Position numbers and translations under genes: made by a program
Shown: one piece after another, positions 1-13,312 of the stretch
Position numbering within the stretch: the first letter of the stretch is position 1
Layout of the letters: each line of letters opens with the position of its first letter
Notes under the pieces: generated by a model
Told to the model about the DNA's origin: nothing
Database searches by the model: none
Seen by the model: the letters and a program-made list of their open reading frames with translations, nothing else
Source: Reclinomonas americana ATCC 50394
Taxonomy: Eukaryota; Jakobida; Jakobea; Jakobida
DNA length: 64,000 nt
Direction: 5' to 3'
Assembly (NCBI GenBank): GCA_048213135.1
Contig: PS015173.1
Location: forward strand, 35,939-99,938

Positions 1-1
1 G

Positions 2-241
2 CGCTACCACAACTGGATTCTGCAGTTTGACGGCGACGGCGGCTGGACGTTCTCGCCCCTGAATGCCGAAGAGCGCATGGGTCTGAAGGACGAGAAGGTG
101 AAGCTGGAGGCGCAGTTGCAGGGCATTCCGAAGAGCGTCAAGCGACTGGAGCACATTTGCCACGAGCTGGGCGAGGATAGTGTGGTTCTTCGCGATGTGC
201 AGCATCTGGCCGACGGTACAGGCGAGGAGAGCAGCAAGTGA
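2..241 (+). CDS. 3' end of an unidentified protein gene (partial)
   Basis: An open frame runs from the window edge to a TGA at 239-241 and encodes about 79 residues. The start lies outside the window. It opens with RYHNWILQFDGDGGWTF and is followed by a Lys/Glu-rich, probably helical stretch (EERMGLKDEKVKLEAQL) and an acidic tail ending GEESSK. No signal peptide, membrane segment or catalytic motif is visible, and I do not recognise the family. It could be the end of a coiled-coil protein. An ATTAAA at 291-296, about 50 bases past the stop, could be its poly(A) signal. The next gene (370-1855) is convergent. Confidence 0.6.
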   Translation, partial: RYHNWILQFDGDGGWTFSPLNAEERMGLKDEKVKLEAQLQGIPKSVKRLEHICHELGEDSVVLRDVQHLADGTGEESSK

Positions 242-369
242 TTCGTGCCGTCGAAACTGTTTGTTTCTATTCATTGATAGTAAAAGTTGCATTAAAGAGA
301 TAGAAAAAATGTATCAAAGAGAGGAGGGGCCGTCAAAACTTGCTGCCGCATCACCACCACAGTCGCGAC

Positions 370-1855
370 TCATCGGACAGTAGACTGTGAAGCCGATCGA
401 AATATAGGTCGACCGCCACCAGCCTCGAGATCGCGCACTCCCGCATCGTCAGTCTCGGCAGGTCGCTGGCGGTTGACGGACTCCGTTTCGCTTTCGCGCG
501 GCGTACGACTCAGCGGCTCCTCCGAGTTGGTGCTGAGCGGTCCGGGGTAGAAGCTGCAGTAGGCCGCCACCTGCACCGACACCGCTCAGTGATTGCAGTG
601 GAGATGAAGCGACAAAGGAGGAAGATGAAGGGACGCAACTCCACTGCCAATACCAATCAGTGAGCCGGCAATGACATCGTCCTGCACAACAACAACAGCG
701 ATGAGTGCAACGACGATTACCAACATGCACAGGCAGCACGAATGTACGCAACCGGGTGATGAAAGTAATTGGCGATGCGACTAAACGACACCACCATGGC
801 ATACACCAGCGGCGTGCACGTCAGCGCCACCGTCCACAACCGCCGGCGATGCGGCTGCAGCGACTTGGTCTTGCCGGCCAAGTACAAAAAGAGGCACACC
901 ATGGTGGCCCACGAGACCGACGAGTGACCCGAGGGAAAACTGAGGTGCGCCTCGCGACACGAGTCGCCACCGAGCTTGGCGCAGTAGGCGTTGTAGTTGG
1001 GTCGCAGACGGCCGACAATGACCTTGGTCACCGAGGTCACTGCGCCAGCCAGCACCAGCGCAGTCACGTGCGCCAACACCGCATGCACCGAGTCGATGAC
1101 ACGGCGTCCACGCGACACCACGAATATTTGCATGGCCACCACGAGGANNNNNNNNNNNNNNNNNNNNNNNNNNNNNNNNNNNNNNNNNNNNNNNNNNNNN
1201 NNNNNNNNNNNNNNNNNNNNNNNNNNNNNNNNNNNNNNNNNNNNNNNNNNNNNNNNNNNNNNNNNNNNNNNNNNNNNNNNNNNNNNNNNNNNNNNNNNNN
1301 NNNNNNNNNNNNNNNNNNNNNNNNNNNNNNNNNNNNNNNNNNNNNNNNNNNNNNNNNNNNNNNNNNNNNNNNNNNNNNNNNNNNNNNNNNNNNNNNNNNN
1401 NNNNNNNNNNNNNNNNNNNNNNNNNNNNNNNNNNNNNNNNNNNNNNNNNNNNNNNNNNNNNNNNNNNNNNNNNNNNNNNNNNNNNNNNNNNNNNNNNNNN
1501 NNNNNNNNNNNNNNNNNNNNNNNNNNNNNNNNNNNNNNNNNNNNNNNNNNNNNNNNNNNNNNNNNNNNNNNNNNNNNNNNNNNNNNNNNNNNNNNNNNNN
1601 NNNNNNNNNNNNNNNNNNNNNNNNNNNNNNNNNNNNNNNNNNNNNNNNNNNNNNNNNNNNNNNNNNNNNNNNNNNGCACACAAGTAAGAGAGAGAGAGAG
1701 GCAAATGTAATGCAAGTGCGCGTGTTCCGTTTCTTGTTGCACACACACCAAGAACGCGCGCCCACGGCCACCTCTGTGACAAGAAACGCAATGGCAAGCG
1801 CGACTAATGTCACTGCATCGCCGGCATAGGCCCGCAAATGCACTCGCCAACTCAT
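370..1855 (-). CDS. PAP2-superfamily lipid phosphate phosphatase (interrupted by assembly gap)
   Basis: A multi-spanning membrane phosphatase that would remove phosphate from phosphatidic acid and related lipids. All three PAP2 signatures are seen: KVIVGRLRP (K-x6-RP), PSGHS, and SRIANYFH (SR-x5-H, carrying the nucleophile-pairing His). After them come DDVIAGSLIGIGSG and VAAYCSFYP, the usual D-V-x-x-G helix and tail. Exons I can place: 370-570, 640-681, and 753 up to the gap. The first exon starts at ATG 1855 with a hydrophobic segment (LVALAIAFLV). The phase-0 joins at 570/640 and 681/753 keep the frame, and both introns begin GTTGCGT. The N run at 1148-1675 hides the middle of the protein. 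The cytosolic C-terminus is Ser/Thr/Glu-rich. The head-to-head neighbour (start 2054) leaves a 198-bp shared upstream region. Confidence 0.85.
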
Positions 1856-2053
1856 GAGAGACAGACTGAGAAGAGGAGCGGAATTTTCCTCGCCTTTTGT
1901 TGACTCGTTCTTCTCACACAACAAACGCACACGCACACACACACACTTGCACTCTCGTTGCCTCTGCGTGTGTGTCTGCGCGCGCGTGTCTCTCTCTTGT
2001 GAAAGTCGACTCCGACTGTCCGACTACAATCAAACACACACACACTCTCTCTC

Positions 2054-5949
<3,896 letters not shown>

Positions 5950-6070
5950 CGTTCTGCTTCTCCGCCCCCGCATGCACGCCACCTACCACGTGGTGGTGGT
6001 GGTCGAGTAAAATGTTGACACACTGTGTGAAACATGCATTATGTGCACAACCTATTCCGAAGCGCGAGCC

Positions 6071-7165
6071 TCATCGCCGCGAACGACGACTTGACTGTGT
6101 TCGCTGTTGTTGTTGTTGCTGCTGTTGCAGTTGTTGCTGCTGCCGTCCCTCGTACACACCGGCATAGTAGCCCGAGTAATAGTACGAGAGGAGCAGATTG
6201 TGCAGATCGGCGTCGGTGCCCGGCAACGGTGGCGGCGGCATGGGCGACGCCGCAGCAGCCGCAGCAGTCGCAGTCGCAGCAGCGGCACGAGTCGGCGGCG
6301 GAGCGATGCGATATCCGTCCTGGTAATAGACCGGCGTTGGCGCCACCTCCTCCTCCTCCTCCTCCTCTCCCTCCTCGTCGTCTTCTTCCTCCCCATCGTC
6401 GTCTTCCTCCTCGTCATCGTACTCATCCGCCGCCGGCGCCGATGCTTCTCCCACCCCGCCACCGTACGACCACGCAGCGTACGGCTGCATTTGCTGCTGC
6501 TGTTGCTGCTGTTGCTGGTAGTACGCAGCCCACGCAGCAGCCGTCGGATCCGAGCTCCTGCGCCACCGCCAGCCACATGTGAGTCCAACGAAGGATAAGA
6601 GGCCAGCAATACAAACGCAACGCATAGTACGCGGCCGTGTACGGATCATACTGCTGTTGCTGTTGCCCGTACCCATACTGCGCATAGTACGCTGCAGTAG
6701 CAGCAGCAGCAGTGCTGTCCACTGCATCCTCGGAAGCAGTCTTCGCCTTTGACTTCTTACTCTTCTTCGCCTTGTCCTTCTTTTTCCTCTTCTCTGCTCC
6801 CTCGCCCTCCTCCTCGCCCTCCTTCTTGCTGGACTTGTGCTTGCCATGCTTGTCCTTCTTCTCCTTGCGCTCCTTCTTTGACTTCTTCTTCTTGTGCTTC
6901 TTCTCGTCGTCGTCCTCCTCCTCCTCTTCACTGCGCGGTGGCACACGATGCCGCGCACTGTACTCACTCTGCGCCTGCTCCCACGCACGCAGCAGTGCCG
7001 AGTCGTCCCACAAATCGCTGTTCTGCTGCGTGGACACTCACAATAAGACCCTTGTGTGTGTGAGAGAAAGAGAGAGAGAGTGTGAGCGAGCGTGTAGGAC
7101 GCAACGCGCAGCTCGGCAATGGTGTACGTCACACCAGGCTCCACGTGTGTCACCGGCGTCGCCAT
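6071..7165 (-). CDS. SMN: SMN (survival motor neuron)-like protein without Tudor domain
   Basis: SMN is the core of the complex that loads Sm proteins onto spliceosomal snRNAs. The N-terminus carries the Gemin2-binding box SDLWDDSALLRAWEQA (compare D-x-W-D-D-T/S-A-L in SMN). The C-terminus carries a YG box, LLLSYYYSGYYAGVYEG, followed by Gln runs; YG boxes drive oligomerisation. The YG box has Tyr where SMN usually has Trp. Between them lie a Lys-rich basic stretch, Ala/Tyr/Gln-rich sequence and a long acidic Asp/Glu run. I see no Tudor domain, which in animals binds dimethyl-arginine Sm tails; fission yeast SMN also lacks it. Exons 7106-7165, 6622-7025 and 6071-6557 sum to 951 nt (316 aa). 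Both introns start GTTGCGT. Start ATG 7165 gives MATPVTHVEPG. Only 62 bp separate it from the divergent gene at 7228. Confidence 0.82.
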   Translation of the reverse strand: MATPVTHVEPGVTYTIAELRVASYTLAHTLSLFLSHTQGSYCECPRSRTAICGTTRHCCVRGSRRRVSTVRGIVCHRAVKRRRRTTTRRSTRRRSQRRSARRRRTSMASTSPARRRARRRAREQRRGKRRTRRRRVRSQRRRLLPRMQWTALLLLLLQRTMRSMGTGNSNSSMIRTRPRTMRCVCIAGLLSFVGLTCGWRWRRSSDPTAAAWAAYYQQQQQQQQQMQPYAAWSYGGGVGEASAPAADEYDDEEEDDDGEEEDDEEGEEEEEEEVAPTPVYYQDGYRIAPPPTRAAAATATAAAAAASPMPPPPLPGTDADLHNLLLSYYYSGYYAGVYEGRQQQQLQQQQQQQQRTQSSRRSRR

Positions 7166-7227
7166 TGGAGAGACAGAGAGACAGACTGGACACGTGCAGG
7201 ACACAGCGCAAAACCGTTCGTTTGTCA
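7166..7227. promoter_or_regulatory. 62-bp divergent intergenic region with CACGTG box
   Basis: The whole space between the SMN-like ATG (7165, minus) and the MFS ATG (7228, plus) is 62 bp, so it must hold both promoters or overlap their 5' UTRs. It contains the palindrome CACGTG at 7191-7196, a core recognised by bHLH/bZIP factors elsewhere. I infer promoter function from position only. Confidence 0.45.
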
Positions 7228-9282
7228 ATGAAGCAGCGAGCAGTGCCCTCGCCTTCCTCTGCTGCTGCAGCAGCTGCGACTGCTGCGGCGACTGCTGCAG
7301 CGACTGCCTCTGCGAATGGAGAGAGTGGCGCATTGCCTGGAACGCCCTCTTCGTCGAGTGTGTCGGCGACGGCCATGAGTCCAGCAGTGGAGGGTTTGAT
7401 GAGCGCAGAGGGCGTGGATGCGCGTGGTGGCTCGCCTTTGCATGGGAAAGGCCGCTTGTTGTCGGCGGCCAGCAGCAGTGCACGTGGCGAGCACGGGGAC
7501 GGCGGTGGGCATCATAATCACGGCCACTTGTCGGTGTGTGGGCTGAGTGGGCGGGCGATGATGCTGGCCACGCTGTGCTTGATTGCGCTGGGAGAGAACT
7601 TGAGGTGCGTGCGCACGGAAGTGAGAGAAAGAGACCAGACTGTGAGACTCACATGGTGGCGTCAATCGCAGTTACTATCTGCCGGCGCCGTTCATTGGGC
7701 CTGAGATGATCTCGCGAGGTCTCACGCAGCTGCAAGTTGGTTTTGTCGATGCCAGTCCGTCGATTGCGTCGCTGCTGGCGACGCCGTTTGTGGCGCGCGT
7801 TCTGCGGGTGCCGGGGCGAGCGCGGATGCTGTTGTATGTGGGTCTGATGTTGCAGATTGCGGCGTACTCGGCGTTCAGTTTCATGGGCCACGTGGGCGAT
7901 GGCGTGGGATTCTTAATTGGTTCGCTGACGCTGCAGTCGGCGGTCGGTGTGGCAAGCGCGTGTACGCAGACCACGAGCCTGACGCTGGCGGCGCGCGCGT
8001 ATCCGAGTCAGACGGGGTGGGCGCGAGGTGTGGTGGAAACCGCCGTCGGCGTCGGCTTTTTCCTCGGCCCCGGTCTGTGCAATGTCTCCACGTGTGTTCT
8101 CTTGGCGACTGACTGATTTTCTTCCGCGCGCAGTGGTCGGCGGCTTGCTGTACTCGGCCAGCTCGTTTGCCTTCCCGTTTGTGGTGATGACGGTGTTCAT
8201 GTGCATCTGCCTGGCGTCCTTTGAGTGCGTGCAACGGAGAGTACGACTGCGCGATGAGGGCGACGAGTCCACACTGGATGCTGGCGGCGACGAGATGGAC
8301 GAGGAGAATGGGGGCGGAGATCCGGAGGATGTGCGCGAATATCGCGGCGAGAAACCACTGTGGAGAATTATGTTCGGGCGCTGGTGGGTGCTGATTGGCA
8401 CCATGGCCGTCTACTGCAGCTCGGTAATGTTTGGCCTGCTGTCGGCCACACTCGCACCGGCCCTCGACGGCACACTCGGCAGCGTGGGTGTGGCCATTGC
8501 TCTTGGTCTCACCAATGTGACGTACGTCGGCTCGTCGCTCTTTGCCGGCTGGGTTAGCGACGGCCAGGCGTGGTCCCGCCGATTGACGCTGCTGGTCGGT
8601 TTGTTGGCGTGCGGGCTGGGCACGCTGCTGCTCGGCCCGGCCTCCACCATGCTGGCCGAGCGGCTTCCGGACGAGGAGGGGCCACCGCTGTCGGCGTTGA
8701 TGACAGTGTTGACCAGTGTGGTGCTGATGGGACTCGGTGGTGGAGTTGCGTTGTTGTGCCGACGTCGTGAGTTGAAGAATGATTACTGAAGACATGGCAG
8801 TTTGCATACGTGGCGCCATTCCCCGAGATCACTGCGTCGCCGGACATTGGCGAACGGCGGGCGCACTTGGCCAGCGCCTTGGCCTTTGCAGCCATGGAGG
8901 CCGGGTCGTTGAGTGGCGCTATTGGAGGATCGGAGTTGGTGGAATTGGTGCGTGTGTGCATGCCGGCATTGTCACCCTGCTGGTTTCGTGCTACTCGATT
9001 GTTTTGTTCATTATTTCCTCGTTTTGTGCGCACCAGCTGGGATTCTCCAAGGCCACGCTATGGGTCGGCGGCTGCATCACTTTTATTTCGGTGCTGAGCA
9101 TCGTCTACGCGGTGCAGTCGTCGTCGTCGTCATCATCATCAACATCTTCCGGTGACGCAATGGCCACATCAGGGGCGCTCATCCTCCGCAGCACAACGCA
9201 GGCGTCAGCGCTGTCGACGAACCACCAGCGATTAGGGTCGTCGACAGTAATCCAGATGCAGGAGATTAAATCGGCTATGTAA
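7228..9282 (+). CDS. MFS (major facilitator superfamily) membrane transporter
   Basis: A polytopic carrier of 593 residues. Exons 7228-7604, 7672-8072, 8134-8744, 8801-8947 and 9037-9282 sum to 1782 nt in one frame. The long N-terminal tail (about 110 aa) is Ala/Ser/His-rich and cytosolic-looking. Membrane segments begin with MMLATLCLIALGENLSYYLPAPF and continue through ARMLLYVGLMLQIAAYSAF, VVGGLLYSASSFAFPFVV and WVGGCITFISVLSIVYAV. The loop between TM6 and TM7 is acidic. The pattern of helices, with Gly-rich helix 5 (GVVETAVGVGFFLGPV), suits the MFS 12-TM fold, broadly like SLC18/DHA1 drug-proton antiporters. The substrate cannot be told. The intron at 8745 begins GTTGCGT. The C-terminal tail is Ser-rich and ends EIKSAM. 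Confidence 0.8.
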
Positions 9283-9622
9283 GTATTGTTACGGCTGCGG
9301 TCTGTCCCGATTGACAACGATATCGAAAAACAGCTCGATCATCTCTCGCTTTCCCTTTAGTGCGTCACTCGCCGTTCCGTCACTGAATCGACACACCAGC
9401 GTAAAACCGCCCGCGCCCCAGCATCACGTGGGCGACGCGCGCGACGAACCGCCTCTCTCACTCGTCTGGTCGATTATTCCGTCGTTTGTGCGCAATTCTC
9501 CCGGAGGGACGATTCTTGTTTCGCCCCAAGTCCACCACTCGCTGAGGAGAGCACGCAACGTCGTCCCTCTCTCTCTCTCCGTTAAACGCCCCTGCTTGAC
9601 CTCAAAAAACGACGCGTCCACC
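9283..9622. other. Intergenic region, no gene seen
   Basis: 340 bp between the MFS stop and the start of the secreted-protein gene. An open frame crosses it from 9311 but has no coding character. A short CT run lies near 9560-9590. It probably holds the 3' UTR of the MFS gene and the promoter of the next gene. Confidence 0.5.
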
Positions 9623-10165
9623 ATGCCTCACTACCCATCAGCGGTCCACCGGCCATCATCATGGACGACAATGATGCTTCTCATCGCCTTCCTCGTACTC
9701 TCCGCAGCCACCGCCGCCGCCGCCGCCGCCTCAGCAGCCGCCGCACCACACGCCTCACAAGTCGAGGAGGCAGTTACGTGAGCGGCTGGGGCGGCGCACG
9801 TGATCGCAGAGGTACCTCACACGCTTTACGTGTGCACACAGCGACGCGAGTTCCGCAGCATGCGACGCGTCATGGCCTCCCTCAACGTGCTGGTCCACAC
9901 CAACGCCACCGCGCAGAGACTCCACGCGGCACTGGAGGCCGCTCGACGCCTGCAGACTGTCGGTGAGCACGACACCAATGCCGAGGCGGCGGCGCACGAT
10001 CACTCGCGCGACGCGCTGATTGCCCGCGTCCAACACATGAGCAAGCTGCAGCAGGAGGTGCTGGCGGTCTACAAGGGCGCTCGCCGTGATGTTCCACCGG
10101 CAGAGTTTGTCAAGATGGTCGAGGCGTTCAAGGAAACGCTTACCACGTACACCTCAACTAACTAA
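9623..10165 (+). CDS. Small secreted helical protein, family member 1 of 3
   Basis: 157 residues in two exons, 9623-9772 and 9842-10165 (474 nt). The N-terminus has a signal peptide (TMMLLIAFLVLSAATAAAAAAS). The mature part is helical and charged with no Cys: EEARREFRSMRRVM near the start, then a His/Asp-rich loop, SKLQQEVLAVYKGAR, and FVKMVEAFKETL at the end. These blocks line up with the products at 11254-11844 (YEKARADYRSWRQLL) and 12572-13312 (YESARKNFRSWKQLL), which supports the chosen acceptor at 9841. The intron begins GTTACGT. I do not recognise the family. The divergence suggests an older duplication than that of the other two. The intron here falls before the shared core, whereas the other two have theirs within it. 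Confidence 0.75.
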
Positions 10166-10206
10166 CGGAGTGGAGTAATGAACTTGTCGCTGTTTCGCTG
10201 TTTTAC

Positions 10207-10977
10207 ATGCGCTTTGCACTGGCCTCTGAGGCCATTACGACAGAGGTGGCTGCCGCTGGCACCAAGCCAGCTGCGTAAGCCGAGCCGGGCAGCAAATCGA
10301 AAGAAAGAGAGAGAGTGTGTGTTTGCTCACGCACACACGCAGGTGTTTGTGCTGTTCTACTCGGAGACGTGTCCACCTGCGCGTGCCTTCTTCCCCTCGT
10401 TCACTGCGGTGGCAGAGGAGTACGCCAACGACGCGGTGTTTCTGGTCACAGACTGGGAGCAATCACGCGTTTCGTCTTGTCACACACACGCTCTCTCTCA
10501 CTCACTCACACACTCTCTCACTCTCTGTGTCGTCAGGATCTGGTGCAAGTGCACAGCATCGTGTCGCTGCCTGCGGTGCTGTGTCTGCGACGCGGTCGCA
10601 GCTCACAGGCCGACATTCTGGTCGGGGCGGCCAAGGCGCCACTGGTGCGCTTTGTGCGCACACACTTGGGTCTGACGGTGGACGAGCCGCCACCAGTGGT
10701 GGCACCCACGCGCGCTCGACCAGCGGCAGCAGTGGCTCCGGCACCACCGCAGAGTGGCGGAGGAACGACGAGCTCGACGGCCAGTGCGCCCAAGCGATCT
10801 GCAACAGCAGCAGCGGCACCTACAGCAGGAGGAGGAGGAGGCAGTAGCAGTCGATCGGCCACTGCAGTTGCCGCTGCGCCTGTGCCACACCATCACACGA
10901 ACGCCGACAGCGACGATGACGATGATTACGGTGGTGGCGAGTTGGACGACGATGACTTGAGTACAGATGAGCTATAG
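10207..10977 (+). CDS. Thioredoxin-fold protein with a single active-site cysteine and acidic tail
   Basis: The core matches a thioredoxin fold: strand VFVLFYSETCPPARAFFP (position of W-C-x-x-C), helix FTAVAEEYAND, strand AVFLVTDWEQ, then IVSLPAVLCLRRG with the cis-Pro loop. The second active-site Cys is replaced by Ala (CPPA), so classic dithiol chemistry is unlikely and a binding or chaperone role is more plausible. After about residue 105 the protein becomes Ala/Pro/Gly/Ser-rich and ends in an acidic tail (DDDDDYGGGELDDDDL). Exons 10343-10468 and 10537-10977 are firm. The first exon (ATG 10207, 39 nt, donor GTGGCT) is my best phase-0 choice but weak. No signal peptide is seen. Only 41 bp separate it from the stop of the gene upstream on the same strand. 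Confidence 0.65.
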
Positions 10978-11253
10978 CGGTGACTGGCGAGGAGGGTGAG
11001 GAGGGAGAAGGATAAGATGTCGATCTGTCTTGGTCGCCTTGACACAAACGGTGGGGTGGCGATAATGACTGTGGAGCACACCCCCTTCACTGCTACTAGC
11101 GGATGGACGACGCAGGTGTACCGCAAAACATCGTTGGCAAAACATTTTATATAGCAGCTACATAGTTAGTACATGATACAGAATAGTGGGTGACAGTGCC
11201 CAGCACGTCGTCTTCTCCAACCAGAGGGTCCTCTCTGGCTGCCGCAAGAGGCA

Positions 11254-11844
11254 TTACTCGGGACGAGCAAACTCAGTGAGCGCCGCCTCAAACCTGCACA
11301 TGCACGACGTGTGAGTGTGCAGTTGTCCCAAGCACAAACATTGGCAAAAAAACGCAACTCAGACATGAGGGTGGTGAACTCCTTGATGTGGCGCACGTTC
11401 TTGGCGTCGAGGTGCTTGAACGAGGCCTCCACAGTGCCAAACAGCGAGTTCAAGTTGACCAGCGCACGCTCCAACACAGTGCGGCTGCGCGGGTTCTCGG
11501 CACGGCGACCACCGCGTGTCTGGTGCATGCGCATCGAGGTCAGCGCGGCCTCCAGCACACCGGCATCGGACGAGCTCTGCTTGGCCTGCTCATGCACACA
11601 CACAGCGTGAGTGGCTCTCTGTGTGATCACTCTGGTCGAGTGCGCGCCTAGTCACCTTGTTCACGTGGCGGAGCAGCTGGCGCCAGCTGCGATAGTCGGC
11701 GCGGGCCTTCTCGTACAGGGCAGAGGCATCACCCAGGGCTCCCTCGTTGCCAGCGTCCTCGGCAGAGACGGCAGCGTAGGCGGTGGTGGCGGCCAGAGCG
11801 CACAACACCAGCAACAGGAGGAGTGTTCGCACAGAGATGATCAT
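11254..11844 (-). CDS. Small secreted helical protein, family member 2 of 3
   Basis: 152 residues, with exons 11656-11844, 11359-11588 and 11254-11293 (459 nt). Signal peptide: MIISVRTLLLLLVLCALAAT, cleaved around AYA-AVS. The mature core reads YEKARADYRSWRQLLRHVNK, then DAGVLEAALTSMRMHQTRGG, RSRTVLERALVNLNSLFGTV and a C-terminal EFEAALTEFARPE. It has no Cys. The paralogue at 12572-13312 is strongly similar over the full length and has the same three-exon layout, so the pair arose by tandem duplication. The third exon is only 40 nt; the GTTGCGT donor at 11358 is the one that reproduces the paralogue's LVREFEQTLE. Function unknown. A simple GT-rich tract and a 20-N gap lie just upstream. Confidence 0.82.
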
Positions 11845-12571
11845 GATTGGGTGGGGTGGGGTGGGGTGTGTGTGTGTGTGTGTGTGTGTGGTGGTGTGTG
11901 TGTCGTCGGTGGTGGTCGTCGTCGCGGCGNNNNNNNNNNNNNNNNNNNNGTGTGTGTGTGGGTGTGTGTGTGTCTCGGGTGAGGTTCGCTCGCGGCGTTG
12001 ATACAAGGGACGGTTGTCTGGAGTGCGGAAGGGTCGGAAGAATGCGTGCGCGCGGTCGGGACGATCGGAATAACATGGCGAGCTGCTACTGCTGGGCCGG
12101 CACACCTCGCAGAGTCTCGAGAGGCCGTATGCGGTGTAAGCGTGACCCTCTTGTGGCTCGTCATCCCACATGGTGTTGCCAGCAAGTCTGCCAAAGTGCA
12201 GCTGGTTTTGATAACAAATATATTTCTGTTTTGTTCTCCTCTCTCCTGTCTGCTCGCAGTTGGAGTGCCGACAAGCTCATTCGTGCGCGATTGGGCGCAG
12301 TGCAAGTTCTCGCTGTTTCTTCTCTCGCATGGCAATGGACAACGAGTTTCTAGTCGTTTTTCTAAGTGTTTTACATTCTACCGTACACCACCAGCAACAA
12401 GAAGCAAACAAAATTGGTGCCAACAAGCCATGCAGGCACGCAGGCACACAGACACCGAATCGCATAACATCGTGATCACGGTGCTGCTCCGTGCGCGCCA
12501 TTCATGCTGGCACTCGAAAAGGAACCAAAACGTTCTTGTTGCGGCCCAAGGGGCACGCGTACGCCTGTCGT
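11845..12571. other. Intergenic region with GT-rich tract and 20-N gap
   Basis: It lies between the start of member 2 (11844) and the stop of member 3 (12572), both on the minus strand. It holds GGGGT and GT repeats (about 11851-11918), a 20-base N run (11930-11949) inside the repeat, then unique sequence with an AT-rich patch near 12215-12230. No coding frame here looks real. Confidence 0.6.
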
Positions 12572-13312
12572 CTACTCCGAGCGCGCCACGCTTTCCAGCG
12601 TCTGCTCGAACTCGCGCACGAGGGTGTTGAACTCGCGAACATCGCGAGCGTTGGTGGAGCTGTGTGTGCGGAACGCGGCCTCCACAGTGCCAAACAGCTG
12701 CACGCACAACAAAACCAAGTAAGCCACCACTTCTACTTCAGGAGCCACCCCCGCCACACCACCACCACCACCACCGCGCTGGCCAAGTTTCCCTGCAATT
12801 TCGTTAACCACACACCCCATCCTTCTCCTCTCGCTCTCTCTCCGTCCTCTTCGTGCTCACTCTCGTTTGTCAAACAACGCACCAGTGACAACTGGGAGAC
12901 CGCACGATCCAGCACCGTACGGCTGCGTGGGTTGTCCATGCGCCGTCCACCACGAGTCTGGTGCATGCGCATCGAGGTCAGGGCGGCCTCCAGCACACCC
13001 GCGTCCATCGTGCTCTCGCGTGCCTGTGCGCTCTCGGCGTGAGTTCAAGCACAACATAGAGAGAGATGGACAGAGAGAAGGGTCACGCACCTTGATCACG
13101 TGGCGCAGCAGCTGCTTCCAGCTGCGAAAGTTCTTGCGCGCACTCTCGTACTCGTCCATCATGGCCTGCGTCGGGGTGCTGGGCATCGACAGTGACTGGC
13201 GAGCCTCCAGCTCCTCTTCAGCGTCCCAAGCAGACACCGAACACGCCAGCAGCACCACCATAAACGCGCACAGCGCCAGCACCAGCAGCAGTGGTCTCGT
13301 CATCTTGGTCAT
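12572..13312 (-). CDS. Small secreted helical protein, family member 3 of 3
   Basis: 162 residues, with exons 13091-13312, 12883-13023 and 12572-12697 (489 nt). Signal peptide around TRPLLLVLALCAFMVVLLA with likely cleavage after VSA. The mature part reads EYESARKNFRSWKQLLRHVIK, then STMDAGVLEAALTSMRMHQT, RSRTVLDRAVSQLSLLFGTV and EFEQTLESVARSE. Both intron positions match those of member 2. It differs from member 2 mainly in an acidic insert just after the signal peptide (DAEEELEARQ). An in-frame ATG further upstream exists, but ATG 13312 places the hydrophobic core correctly. Function unknown. The absence of Cys argues against the usual disulfide-rich secreted families. Confidence 0.82.

Noticed and set aside
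705-1850. Long open frames on both strands around 705-1850
   Set aside because: They are kept open by the N run at 1148-1675. Only the minus frame with the PAP2 motifs is real.
6107-6598. Plus-strand open frame rich in Leu, Ser and Arg opposite the SMN gene
   Set aside because: It is the antisense of Gln/Glu/Ala codons in the SMN-like exon, with no start context or domain.
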